From: Rhizobium sp. Q54
Lineage (GTDB): Bacteria; Pseudomonadota; Alphaproteobacteria; UBA7879; VGCX01
Length of the DNA: 46,437 nucleotides
Direction of reading: 5' to 3'
NCBI GenBank assembly: GCA_945870825.1
Contig: CAMBTM010000010.1
Location: forward strand, 1 to 46,437
The position numbers and the translations under genes are program-made. Every line of letters starts with the position of its first letter. The stretch's first letter is position 1. The notes below the pieces were generated by a model. The model was not told the DNA's origin, did no database searches, and saw only the letters and a list, made by a program, of their open reading frames with translations. Shown here piece after piece: positions 7,922 through 16,726 of the stretch.

Positions 7922-9568
7922 ATGAAAGGGAAAAATCCTTATCTTGTTCGGGATCTTCTTTTGATATCCCTTGCTTTGGGACTTCTCTTTTTCGTTTTCC
8001 TTGGGAATCGTCCCCTGGCGGCCCCCGATGAGGGCCGGTATGTGGAAGTCCCGCGCGAAATGGTTGCAACAGGGGATTACCTGACGCCCCATTTAAATGG
8101 TCTTAAGTATTTTGAAAAGCCGCCACTTCTTTATTGGGTTCAGACGATCCCTATCCATCTTTTTGGCATCCAGGAATGGGCCATGCGCCTGCCTGTGGCA
8201 TTCTTGGCGTTGTTTGGATGCCTTTTGACGTACTTTTTTACACAGCACCTCTATGATCGGCGCACAGGCCTTTTTGCGACCGGCATTCTTGGAACAAGCC
8301 TTCTTTATAATGTTTTAGGACGGCTTTTGACCCTTGATATGGGGGTTTCTGTTTTCTTAACAGGGACGCTTTTTTCATTCCTTGCGGCAACCGAGGAACC
8401 GGCCCCCAAGAAACGTCGTCTTTGGATGATTGGGGCAGCCTGTTTTGCAGCCTGTTCTATGTTGTCCAAAGGTCTTATTGGCATTGCGGTGCCAGGCATG
8501 ATTATTTTCTGCTGGTTTCTTTTAACGAACCAATGGCGGATTCTTCCAACCCTTTTTCTCCCTTCTGCTATAGGGGTCTTTCTGTTGGTGGCAGCGCCCT
8601 GGCATATTCTGGTTTCCCTTAAAAATCCTGGCTTTTTTGATTTCTATTTTATTCACGAGCATTTTGAACGGTATCTGACCACCGTCCACCGGCGTCATCA
8701 ACCTTTGTGGTTTTTTATTCCGGTTGTGTTGCTCGGTCTTTTTCCTTGGACATCCCTTTTGTTCAAAAGCCTTTTTCAACGGTACTCTAAAAAACCCAGG
8801 GAACTTTTTTTCTTCCTTTGGTTTTTAGTCCCATTCATCTTTTTTAGTATTTCTCATTCCAAGTTGATTCCCTATATCCTGCCGGTTTTTCCAGCCCTTG
8901 CGGTTTTGATGGCACGGCGGATCGGGGAGGGTGCTTCTTTTAAAGCGGAGATCTTGACCCATAGTCTTTTTTCTATGGTGTTGGGGGTGGCTGTCATGGT
9001 TGTTATTGGTGATGTAGATCCCGATCTTAAAATGATTCTCAAGACCCACCTTGTGGCCCTTTCTGGGGTCCTAGGTGGGAGCGCCATTTTGGTGCCTATC
9101 CTTTTTTGGAAATATGGTGGGACCATTAAAGCCTTTGGAGGCATTCTGATCACAGGGATTGTTGTGGTTTTTATTGTTATTATGGCAGCCCCCTTGGTGC
9201 CGCGGCTTTCTATTAAGCCTTTGGCTAATATATTTTTGGATAAAATGCCAAAAGACACAGACGTTTTTACGTACATTACCTATTACCAAGATCTGCCACC
9301 CTATTTGGGAAGAACGGTGACGGTTGTTGAATGGCAGGGGGAACTGGCCTTTGGAATGAATGATGACCCAGCGCAAACCCAGATTGTAACGCATGAAATG
9401 TTTGAACAGGCGTGGCGGACCAAACCCCGGGTTTGTGTCTTTACAAGACAGAATCGTTATGAAAACTTAGCAACATACTCCTGGTTTACCCATACAGTCC
9501 TTGGAAGGCATGATGGACAAGTGTTGGCGTGCCGCAATGATTTTGAACAAATTCGGCATCAGGATTGA
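7922..9568 (+). CDS. GT39/ArnT-like membrane glycosyltransferase
   Basis: The 548-residue polytopic membrane protein belongs to the dolichyl-phosphate-mannose/ArnT (GT39) group, which moves a sugar from a lipid-phosphate carrier to an envelope acceptor. After the first membrane helix comes the acidic catalytic loop APDEGRYVEVPREMVATGDY, then LNGLKYFEKPPLLYW, the hallmark of the bacterial ArnT-like family. About a dozen hydrophobic segments follow up to residue 430, then a soluble C-terminal domain (about 440-548). It closes the grxD-lysS run and ends at a strong terminator. The exact sugar and acceptor (lipid A, protein or other) cannot be told from sequence. Confidence 0.85.
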   Translation: MKGKNPYLVRDLLLISLALGLLFFVFLGNRPLAAPDEGRYVEVPREMVATGDYLTPHLNGLKYFEKPPLLYWVQTIPIHLFGIQEWAMRLPVAFLALFGCLLTYFFTQHLYDRRTGLFATGILGTSLLYNVLGRLLTLDMGVSVFLTGTLFSFLAATEEPAPKKRRLWMIGAACFAACSMLSKGLIGIAVPGMIIFCWFLLTNQWRILPTLFLPSAIGVFLLVAAPWHILVSLKNPGFFDFYFIHEHFERYLTTVHRRHQPLWFFIPVVLLGLFPWTSLLFKSLFQRYSKKPRELFFFLWFLVPFIFFSISHSKLIPYILPVFPALAVLMARRIGEGASFKAEILTHSLFSMVLGVAVMVVIGDVDPDLKMILKTHLVALSGVLGGSAILVPILFWKYGGTIKAFGGILITGIVVVFIVIMAAPLVPRLSIKPLANIFLDKMPKDTDVFTYITYYQDLPPYLGRTVTVVEWQGELAFGMNDDPAQTQIVTHEMFEQAWRTKPRVCVFTRQNRYENLATYSWFTHTVLGRHDGQVLACRNDFEQIRHQD

Positions 9569-9613
9569 CAATTCCCTGATCTTCCTTTAGAAATAAGCTT
9601 CCAAACATCGGGA

Positions 9614-9660
9614 ATATCCCCAGGGCACACTTTGGAGTGGTGCTCTGGGGATTTCTTTTT
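9614..9660 (+). terminator. Strong rho-independent terminator
   Basis: A long stem (ATCCCCAGGGCAC paired with GTGCTCTGGGGAT, one G-T pair) is followed by TTCTTTTT. It lies about 45 bases after the GT39 stop and between convergent genes. Confidence 0.85.
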
Positions 9661-9683
9661 GGGTGTATTCCCATAGGCCCTCT

Positions 9684-10007
9684 TTAAAGAATAGCCTTAA
9701 GACCTTTTTGTTTGACGAGGGAAAGAAGCTTAAGGGCGGGACCAGCAGGTTTTTTCTCTCCCCGTTCCCATTTGCTAATGGAGTCTTTTGTAACATTCAT
9801 ATAAAACGCAAAAATCGTCTGACTTACATCTTCACGTTCCCGTAATGCTTTGATATCAGGGCCGGTAAAATCTTGAATAGGGGTTAAACATGTATTATCA
9901 AAATGCCGCATGGTTTTTTTAGTGATAATTCCTGCATCATGCATCCCAACGGCTATGTCGTGAATAGCCTCAAAGGCTTTGTCTTTATACGATGGCTTCT
10001 TGTGCAT
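9684..10007 (-). CDS. XRE-family antitoxin (HTH, HigA/NadS-like)
   Basis: The 107-residue protein has an N-terminal lead (about 1-45) and a helix-turn-helix domain at about 50-105: LREREDVSQTIFAFYMNVTK followed by DSISKWERGEKKPAGPALKL. It overlaps the 3' end of the upstream RelE-type toxin gene by 23 bases. Antitoxins of this type neutralise the toxin and repress the operon. Toxin-first order and the overlap support a working pair. The family is clear; the pairing is inferred from position. Confidence 0.85.
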   Translation of the reverse strand: MHKKPSYKDKAFEAIHDIAVGMHDAGIITKKTMRHFDNTCLTPIQDFTGPDIKALREREDVSQTIFAFYMNVTKDSISKWERGEKKPAGPALKLLSLVKQKGLKAIL

Positions 10008-10458
10008 GGTATTTTATCTCCTCAAAAGTTCCGTTAAGCCTTAGTTTCATAAGTTGTGTATCGTTTAAGGCAAGCATTAGTTTTCCTTGTTTTTTAAAAG
10101 TATTTTTTTGCTCTTCATCAATATTTTCTAGGTCTTTTTTAGCAAAGCCGTAGATAAAGAAAATTTTATCATTCTTTCGATAATAAATAATAGCCCTATA
10201 ACCACCAGACTTTCCTTCATTCTTCCTGGCGATACGTTGTTTGATAACACCCCTACCATAATTGACGTCAATCTCTCCTTGATTGACTTTTGTTGCTATT
10301 TTGCAGAGCCTTCTGTTATCAATGCCTTCTTTATCTGCGAATTTTTTGAACGGTCTACTCTTAAAAATTCTTAGACGATCATGTTTTAATATATAGTCTT
10401 TAGAACTACAAATCAAGCAGGGGAGTGAGAGAAATTTTTCTTTCCAAAATCTTATCAT
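9985..10458 (-). CDS. RelE/ParE-type toxin of a toxin-antitoxin pair
   Basis: The core (from about LRIFKSRPFKKFADKEGIDN onward) matches the RelE-like toxin family, including VIKQRIARKNEGKSGGYRAI and IYYRKNDKIFFIYGFAKKD; such toxins usually cleave mRNA or block growth. With the ATG at 10458 (one base after the cupin stop) the product is 157 residues, about 28 longer at the N-terminus than is usual. That extension (MIRFWKEKFLSLPCLICSSK) is not family-like, and no ATG lies nearer the core, so the true start is uncertain. The 3' end overlaps the antitoxin by 23 bases. Confidence 0.8.
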   Translation of the reverse strand: MIRFWKEKFLSLPCLICSSKDYILKHDRLRIFKSRPFKKFADKEGIDNRRLCKIATKVNQGEIDVNYGRGVIKQRIARKNEGKSGGYRAIIYYRKNDKIFFIYGFAKKDLENIDEEQKNTFKKQGKLMLALNDTQLMKLRLNGTFEEIKYHAQEAIV

Positions 10459-10459
10459 T

Positions 10460-10798
10460 TCACCGCCCGTACACATCTTCAAACCGTGTGATGTCGTCTT
10501 CGCCAAAATAAGAACCTGTTTGGACTTCGATTAAGACAAGGGGGAGGGGGCCATTGTTAGCAAGGCGGTGTTTTTCCAGTGTTTTAATGAAGATACTGTC
10601 TTGAGGCTGCAGCTGGATCACTTTTTCACCTTGAGTAACGGTCGCTGTTCCGCTGATGACAATCCAATGTTCTGAGCGGTGTTGGTGGCTTTGAAGGGAT
10701 GTCTTATGTCCTGGATTGACGGTGATGCATTTAACCTGAAACAAAGGATCCGTCTTAAGAATGTCGTACGTACCCCACAGGGGCGGATTGTTTTCATG
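10460..10798 (-). pseudogene. Mannose-6-phosphate isomerase-type cupin, damaged start
   Basis: From 10744 (TTG) to the stop at 10460 the frame encodes a 94-residue cupin domain like the C-terminal part of type II mannose-6-phosphate isomerase/GDP-mannose pyrophosphorylase, with NPGHKTSLQSHQHRSEHWIV and SGTATV. Matching sequence continues upstream in the same frame (LWGTYDILKTDPLFQVK) but with no start codon. A good ATG at 10797 opens the neighbouring frame as MKTIRP. Joining the two at the C-run and TGTGG near 10775-10784 restores the family's RPWGTY start. A 1-2 base indel or sequencing error there is the simplest reading. If TTG 10744 is used, a shortened cupin is made. The gene lies between recJ and the toxin gene. 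Confidence 0.7.
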
Positions 10799-10802
10799 AC
10801 TT

Positions 10803-12656
10803 TTATGCCACCATAATATCTTTAATGACCAATTGGGGTGATGACCGTCCTTGCCACTGGTTCACGTTCAAGGTGCCAACGATATGATACAGTTGGCGGC
10901 GTTCTGCGGACAATAAAAATTGGCCCAGAGGGGTGTCTTTGGCTTGAAAGGCAATAGCTCCCAGTTTTTTCCTGTCTTCGCTTTCAATGGTACACCGTAC
11001 ATGATTGGTCCCGACCACACTGGCATAGATAATTCTGACATGGGGGATGACGAACAAAGGGGTGGGGTTGGATGGGCCAAACGGGGACAGTTGTTCAAGG
11101 GATTGGATCAGATCAAGGGATGCTCCCCCGACGGTTAAAGACCCATGAATATCAAGAATGTTACTATCGGCATTCAAAGAGACTTGGGTTCCAAGAAAAT
11201 CTCGGAAGGCATCGATCTGGTCGGATGCAATGGTGACTCCTGCTGCCATGGCATGGCCCCCGCCATTAATCAACAGTCCCGCTTGCCTGGCACTGTGGGC
11301 TAAGGCCCCTAAATTAACGCCAGGCACAGAGCGGCCAGATCCTTTGCCAATGCCTTTGCCATCAATAGCAATGACAAAGCAGGGTTTATTGTACCGTTCC
11401 TTAATGCGTCCTGCCACAATACCCACAATACCCATATGCCAGGTGGGGGAGGCCACACAAATAACCGGATGATTTTGAAGGGTTTGTTCTTCTACTTGGG
11501 CCAAGGCTTCGCTCATCATCTGGAGTTCCATTAGCTGACGTTCTTTATTCAAAAGGTTTAACGTCATGGCAACAGTTTTGGCTATGTCAGGGTCATTGGT
11601 GGATAAAAGGGTTGCACCTAAGTCCGACTGTCCGATACGTCCGCCTGCATTAATGCGAGGGCCAAGGATAAAGCCCAGATGGTAAGGCGAGGGCCTTTCA
11701 TTGATTTCCGTGATCTCCAGCAGGGTTTTGATCCCCAAATTTTGTTGCTTGAAAAGGACTTTTAGGCCCTGAATCACATAAGCCCGATTCAATCCCACCA
11801 AGGGGACTACATCACAGATTGTCCCAAGGGCAACCAAATCCAAGTATCCCCTTAAATCGGGGAGGGGGGAAGCGGCCCCTATTTCCTTTAATCGTTTGCA
11901 AACCCCGGCTACAAAAAGAAATGTAAGGCCCACTGCGCAAAGGTATGTATAGGGGGATGTTTCATCGCGTCTATTGGGATTCACAAGGGCAAACGCTGGG
12001 GGAAGGGTTTCTTCACTGATATGATGATCAAGGACAATCACATCCATGGTGTTGTCTTTGGCCCAGGTGAGGGCGTCAAAGGACGTTGTCCCACAGTCAA
12101 CCGTTAAGACTACAGTGTATCCCTCAGCCTTCAAGGTCTCGAGTGCTTGTTGACTGAGACCATACCCTTCAAGGGCGCGGTTCGGGATATAGATCCGACA
12201 GGGCACTTCCATATCATCAAAGAACCGTTTCAACAGGGCAGAAGAGGTGGCACCGTCTACATCGTAGTCCCCAAAAATCAGGATCTTTTCTTTTTTTTCA
12301 ATAGCTTGTATAAGCCTCACAACGGCTTTGTCCATATCTTTGAGATGAAAAGGATCAGGCATCAAGTCCTTCAACGTCGGGGATAAAAATCCTTGGACTT
12401 TATCTACGTCAATTCCCCGTTGGGCCAGAAGACGGGCCACCAGTTCAGGCAGATTATGGCGTTGCTGAAGATAGGTAATATCCCGCACAGGGCCTGATTG
12501 TTGGACCCAACGACGATGGGTGCAAGACAGCTTCCCATCAAACAGCATATACCAATCATCCTTCAAGTTTTGGGTTTTCGAATCCAGAACTTGAACTATT
12601 TCAGGGATAGACGCAAAAGGGGAATTCATCACATCACGGTTTTTGACTAAGGGCAT
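10803..12656 (-). CDS. recJ: Single-stranded-DNA exonuclease RecJ
   Basis: The product has 617 residues from the first in-frame start at 12656, or 608 from the ATG at 12629 (MNSPFASIPE). RecJ degrades single-stranded DNA 5' to 3' in recombination and mismatch repair. The DHH phosphoesterase core is clear: FGDYDVDGATS (about residue 117), LTVDCGT, VLDHHISEETLP and RINAGGRIG. DHHA1 follows with NGGGHAMAAGVTI, then the C-terminal OB domain. The length is normal. The start overlaps the 3' end of the lipoprotein gene if 12656 is used. The cupin gene begins immediately after the stop. Confidence 0.93.
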   Translation of the reverse strand: MPLVKNRDVMNSPFASIPEIVQVLDSKTQNLKDDWYMLFDGKLSCTHRRWVQQSGPVRDITYLQQRHNLPELVARLLAQRGIDVDKVQGFLSPTLKDLMPDPFHLKDMDKAVVRLIQAIEKKEKILIFGDYDVDGATSSALLKRFFDDMEVPCRIYIPNRALEGYGLSQQALETLKAEGYTVVLTVDCGTTSFDALTWAKDNTMDVIVLDHHISEETLPPAFALVNPNRRDETSPYTYLCAVGLTFLFVAGVCKRLKEIGAASPLPDLRGYLDLVALGTICDVVPLVGLNRAYVIQGLKVLFKQQNLGIKTLLEITEINERPSPYHLGFILGPRINAGGRIGQSDLGATLLSTNDPDIAKTVAMTLNLLNKERQLMELQMMSEALAQVEEQTLQNHPVICVASPTWHMGIVGIVAGRIKERYNKPCFVIAIDGKGIGKGSGRSVPGVNLGALAHSARQAGLLINGGGHAMAAGVTIASDQIDAFRDFLGTQVSLNADSNILDIHGSLTVGGASLDLIQSLEQLSPFGPSNPTPLFVIPHVRIIYASVVGTNHVRCTIESEDRKKLGAIAFQAKDTPLGQFLLSAERRQLYHIVGTLNVNQWQGRSSPQLVIKDIMVA

Positions 12657-12819
12657 CTCGATCTTTTTTCATCAATGCCACTTCTGCCTTGGCTTCTTCC
12701 AACGTGATGGAAGGTTTTTTATCCACACTTGGACCATCAGAAAGGCGAGGATAGGGACCTTCATACCCACAGTGGGCCAATAAAAATAGGGCAATACAAA
12801 AGAAAATAGAGGTTCTCAT
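12634..12819 (-). CDS. Small lipoprotein
   Basis: The 61-residue product starts MRTSIFFCIALFLLAHCGYE: a short hydrophobic signal with lipobox LLAHC, so the mature protein would begin at Cys17. The mature part is charged at the end (EEAKAEVALMKKDRDALSQK). I chose the ATG at 12819 because AAGGAA precedes it and the signal peptide begins there. It overlaps the 5' end of recJ, suggesting coupling. I know no specific function. Confidence 0.7.
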   Translation of the reverse strand: MRTSIFFCIALFLLAHCGYEGPYPRLSDGPSVDKKPSITLEEAKAEVALMKKDRDALSQKP

Positions 12820-12976
12820 GGGATTAATTCCTTCCATCATTTCCTCCAACCTACGTTATGAATATGCTTATGACAAGACACTCAAAGAGAGTTTTTCTTG
12901 AAAAAAATTCCAACCAGGAGAATTTTATTTGAACGCATGGAGGATCTTCGCTAGGATGACAGTAGAAAGATAAACA

Positions 12977-13957
12977 ATGTCCGATAATATTCTTGTGATT
13001 CAGCCGTTGCCTGGTATCGGGGATGCCCTTTGGTTTCTGCCTCATCTTGTGGCACTTCGACGTCATTACCCTAATGACGCGTTGACGCTTCTTACCAAAC
13101 CAAGTTCTAAGGCAGATGACGTTTTGGGAGAAACAATTTCTCTTGATCATATCATCTGGTTGCAGCGGGATAGCGGAAAACACAAGGGCCTGAGGGGTTT
13201 TTTCAGCCTTGTGGGTGAACTTAAAAAGCAAAATTTTAGCGTGGCTTGGTTGCTTCATAAAAGCCCACGGTACGCTTTGGCTGCAAAATTAGCTGGTATT
13301 AAGACAATTTATGGGTACGGCCAGTCTTTCAGCCGATTTCTGGTTAAATCCCCCGTTCTAACCATTGAAGAACAAAGACGCCATCCCATTGAGCAAGCAA
13401 CCTTGTTGTTAAAACATCACGGGATTACGGTTGATCCTATGACATGCCTAAAGATTCTTCCTAAATTTCAAAAGAATTTACGCCAAGAATATGGCCTGAA
13501 AGCTAAAGATAAGATTCTTGTGTTAGGGATTGGGGGGAGTGAGGTTTATAAAAAATGGCCAGCCGCCTCTTTTGCATCCGTTGCAACACAATATCACACC
13601 AAAGGTTATCGGATCTTTATTTTAGGGGGTGCCCAGGAAAAGCGTGAGGCACTCTTGATTGCAGCCATGGTGGAAGAACAAGGTGGCGCTGCGACAGCCG
13701 TTTTTCATCTATCCATTCAAGAATCTTTTGCATTACTGAGCCTTGCGACCCTTTTTATTGGCAATGACACGGGGATGTTGAACGGGGCGGCGCTTTTGAA
13801 TGTCCCCACCTTTGGACTTTTTGCAAAGACCCATCCTTTGGCTTACCGCCCTAATCTGCACCCCCTGACACCGCCATTATCTGTCTTAGAACCCAGTGTG
13901 GGCGACATTACTGTTGACCAGGTGATGGGGGCTTCTCATTCTATCATCTCGAAATGA
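12977..13957 (+). CDS. Glycosyltransferase family 9 (heptosyltransferase-like)
   Basis: The 326-residue protein has the GT9 layout. The N-terminal domain opens ILVIQPLPGIGDALWFLPHL, with the GDxLWxxP nucleotide-sugar-enzyme start. The C-terminal domain has GIGGSEVYKKWPAASFASVA, a segment FILGGAQEKREALLI, and a late FIGNDTGMLNGAALLNVPTF in place of the usual NDSGPMHLA. GT9 enzymes add heptose to the LPS inner core. This one could be a WaaC/F/Q-like enzyme for a variant core, and the acceptor is unknown. It is divergent from the lipoprotein-recJ operon and stands alone, with a dispersed repeat directly after the stop. Confidence 0.85.
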   Translation: MSDNILVIQPLPGIGDALWFLPHLVALRRHYPNDALTLLTKPSSKADDVLGETISLDHIIWLQRDSGKHKGLRGFFSLVGELKKQNFSVAWLLHKSPRYALAAKLAGIKTIYGYGQSFSRFLVKSPVLTIEEQRRHPIEQATLLLKHHGITVDPMTCLKILPKFQKNLRQEYGLKAKDKILVLGIGGSEVYKKWPAASFASVATQYHTKGYRIFILGGAQEKREALLIAAMVEEQGGAATAVFHLSIQESFALLSLATLFIGNDTGMLNGAALLNVPTFGLFAKTHPLAYRPNLHPLTPPLSVLEPSVGDITVDQVMGASHSIISK

Positions 13958-13965
13958 CTCATCAC

Positions 13966-14440
13966 ATATTTCGTAGGCGATGGGTCAGCTCTGGAGCTGA
14001 ACCAACGCCTACGAAATTTATGATAAAGAAAAACCCTTCTCTCCATCGATCATTCAGACACCGCTAAAGCCCCACCAGTGCCGTCCTCCAAAGCCCACCG
14101 ATCCCCCCGACGCCGTCTTCCAGAGCCCACCGAAGGTGGGCGTGGGATCCAGAAAAATAGCCCATTAGGGCTACTCACGATTTGACTCCCTCACCATTTT
14201 AGAGGGTTGAAAGGGGGCATTTTAGCCATTCGGCTAACCTCCTGGGTCCCACGCCCTGCCTGCGGCAGGACTCTGGAAGACGGCGTCGGGGTGCTAAAAT
14301 ACAGTGTTTTCAAGGGCTTTAAAACAAAAAAAGCCTACATTTCTCTCACACATTTCGTAGGCGTTGTATCAGCTCCCGAACCACGCCTACGGGGTGGTGT
14401 GGGGACCCAGGAGAATTTAGCTATTTGGCTAAAAACTTAA
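13966..14440 (+). repeat. Dispersed hairpin-rich element, copy B (composite)
   Basis: Same element and orientation as copy A. It starts with a complete palindrome of two inverted ends placed head to head (about 13967-14017), as if one element's end lies against another's start. It carries an extra segment with a second CCCACCGA near 14096-14130. After the right end at about 14375 comes a further hairpin (GAACCACGCC / GGGTGGTGT) and a second copy of the GACCCAGGAG...TTAGC...GGCTAA segment. An open frame at 14207-14440 is purely the repeat read through. Confidence 0.88.
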
Positions 14441-14824
14441 AAACCACATTTTATTTTTCTAAAAGGAACATGCAGAGTCAAATACTCTGGAACAAACATC
14501 AGAGAGTTTAAAAGGATTATTTTTAGGCAAATGCCTAAATTCTTCTGGGTCACCGCATCGCTGTTTCTAGACACTAAGCTTCAGGAAACATATGCTCCCC
14601 ACATCGTCATCCCCGTTTCCCCCGATTGTCATCCCCTAGGGGATGACAAAAAAGGAATGGGTTGCCCACGTCGCTGTTTTCCGAAGGTTCCGCACCAAAA
14701 AGCCCTTTCTCCTCGCGGCGCGACGGCGGGAGGGAGTTGCTTTCTTACCCCCGCCAATCTGTTAAGGATATATGATTAATTTCACGGGCCTTGTACCAAC
14801 TGTGGAGCTGATACAACGAAGCTT
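14441..14824. other. Gene-free stretch with a perfect palindrome
   Basis: No convincing gene lies here. An 82-codon frame at 14531-14779 has no ribosome site and no protein-like character. A perfect 20-base palindrome GTCATCCCCTAGGGGATGAC lies at 14628-14647 and is followed by AAAAAAGG. Near 14790-14818 is a degenerate relic of the dispersed repeat's inverted end (GTACCAACTGTGGAGCTGAT). Confidence 0.5.
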
Positions 14825-16696
14825 CTAGATCAAAAGATGAGTATCTCCCAAAGGTTCAGGACCGAAGGCATTTACCCAGCTCGCTATATCAGGGTTCCAT
14901 AACATCTTCAAAGTCTTTTGCCCCAAAGAAATCCAAAGATTGGTCGTATTAAATGCCGGTACGAAAAAGAATGTTTCTAAGCCTCCAGTACCAGTAAATA
15001 CGGGCATCACTTTAGAAAACTCAATATAAGACGTGGTGGATATCAGCTTTTTTTCCAGGTCTTTTATATCCGTAATAAACTCTAAATCCACAATACCGAT
15101 GGAATATTGACCATTTTTTTTAATACGTAACGTAATGGGAAAATTTGGATGATACCAAATATGTTGAATGGATTGTCCATAGCTGTTTGTATGATTAGGA
15201 TCTTCTAATTTTTTGAACTTATAGTTTGCTAATGTCGCTGCAAGGTCTTTTTTATAGTGCTTAAAAGGGTGGAAAAGAGAATATCCAGCCGACGAGCAAA
15301 CATCTGTTAAAAAAGGCATAATAAGGGCATCATGTTTACGAAGCGTATCAAGAAGACGTGCATATTTTTTAGCAACAGGAACCGTTAAAGATGAAACATC
15401 AGCATAATTTGTCCAGTGAAATAATCGAATATTTTTTAAAACTTCTCTGGTTACGGCTGCATAAGTTACGTAACTATTTTCAAAATCTCCATCAATAGAT
15501 GAGGCATGTTCAAAATAGTGCAAAGCCCCCTCAGCAGATTGAATCATATCCAGCAGATCATTCATGACATCAGAACGGACAGGATCTTTCTTGCCAATAT
15601 GTTTGTTAAAATTAGCAAAAGAGGATCCATATTTCTTTTGAATAAAAATATCGCCTACTGTTGAAGCAGCTAACTCTTCATTTTCGTTATGAAAATCAAT
15701 GAAAGCATCAAATTCCTCTTGGTCTATCAGTTCACCAGAGATTTCAGATTTAAGATCTTCCAAAGCACTCTGCAGGTCATCTGCCCTTATCACGTAAGAC
15801 AACTTGTTGCATACAATCCTGGGGTCTGAAAATTTAAGACCTGTCGGCGTTCTTAATTTTTCTAGAATGGTGATCCTAGGAAATACTGAAGAAAAAGACT
15901 CGATGGTTTCTCCATAGAGAAGAGAGAAAAAATCATCGCAAGAAGAGATAAACTTGCGCCGTATCTGAGGTAATTTAGTGGTACGTGGTGCAATAAATTC
16001 AGCGATATCTTTTAAGCCCAATATACCGATACTCGCGTAGTGCCTATCAGGGGGCGTTGAAATTCCCATCATTTTATTTTCAATTTCTAGGGTTGAATTG
16101 AGAAAAGACTGAATAACAGCCTCTGTCCCTATGCCTAAGTCCTCGCCGATATGATGAATAGATTTTTGCAATTTAGATAATGTTACTAACTTAGAATTTA
16201 ATAGAGAAAATCTTTCTACCTTCTCACTTAACGCATTAAGTGAGCATAATATTGGGTTTTGAAGAAGATATATCAATTCTCCCTTCAAACTATTGGTCTC
16301 TTGTTTGTAAAAAGAACTCATGTCAGATATTTTACAGTCCTTATTGAGAACCTCCATTATTCCTAGACATTTTAAAAGAATATCACTGACGTTAGCATCC
16401 CCTCCCTCTATTTGGGCACGTAAAGATGAAAAACGTTCATCAGTAATTTCAACATCCATATACTCAGCCAGTTTTTTAAGCTGTTTTGAAGGGTCTTGTG
16501 GAACAATTCCTGTGAAAAAATGCTCAAAAGCAAAAGCCGGTTCGTCAGGCATATCTGTATTAAACTCCTGAAGCATCTGATGATGCTGACGATCCATAAA
16601 ATCTGCATTGATAAATAAATCAGGATAACGATTGGCCCCATGCCCATAGGAAAAGAAAAAGGAAGTAGAAAGACTGATAAATAATACTTTTTTCAT
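14825..16696 (-). CDS. Secreted protein of unknown function, 623 aa
   Basis: I do not recognise a family. The N-terminus MKKVLFISLSTSFFFSYGHG looks like a Sec signal peptide, cleaved near residue 20. The rest is a large soluble protein with many predicted helices, no obvious repeats or membrane helices and few cysteines. AGAGGTAATTATC precedes the ATG. The gene stands alone, flanked by repeat-rich DNA and by the probable frameshifted gene at 16727. In a protist-associated bacterium an effector or surface role is possible, but nothing in the sequence shows it. Confidence 0.7.
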   Translation of the reverse strand: MKKVLFISLSTSFFFSYGHGANRYPDLFINADFMDRQHHQMLQEFNTDMPDEPAFAFEHFFTGIVPQDPSKQLKKLAEYMDVEITDERFSSLRAQIEGGDANVSDILLKCLGIMEVLNKDCKISDMSSFYKQETNSLKGELIYLLQNPILCSLNALSEKVERFSLLNSKLVTLSKLQKSIHHIGEDLGIGTEAVIQSFLNSTLEIENKMMGISTPPDRHYASIGILGLKDIAEFIAPRTTKLPQIRRKFISSCDDFFSLLYGETIESFSSVFPRITILEKLRTPTGLKFSDPRIVCNKLSYVIRADDLQSALEDLKSEISGELIDQEEFDAFIDFHNENEELAASTVGDIFIQKKYGSSFANFNKHIGKKDPVRSDVMNDLLDMIQSAEGALHYFEHASSIDGDFENSYVTYAAVTREVLKNIRLFHWTNYADVSSLTVPVAKKYARLLDTLRKHDALIMPFLTDVCSSAGYSLFHPFKHYKKDLAATLANYKFKKLEDPNHTNSYGQSIQHIWYHPNFPITLRIKKNGQYSIGIVDLEFITDIKDLEKKLISTTSYIEFSKVMPVFTGTGGLETFFFVPAFNTTNLWISLGQKTLKMLWNPDIASWVNAFGPEPLGDTHLLI

Positions 16697-16726
16697 GATA
16701 ATTACCTCTAATTTTCCAAAGGCCTT

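Noticed and set aside
14207-14440. 77-codon frame with a counterpart at 46078-46275 in the other strand
   Set aside because: Both lie wholly inside copies of the dispersed repeat; their similarity follows from the repeat and there is no ribosome site. The frame breaks in other copies.
14531-14779. 82-codon plus-strand frame
   Set aside because: No ribosome site; composition reflects a palindromic, gene-free region.
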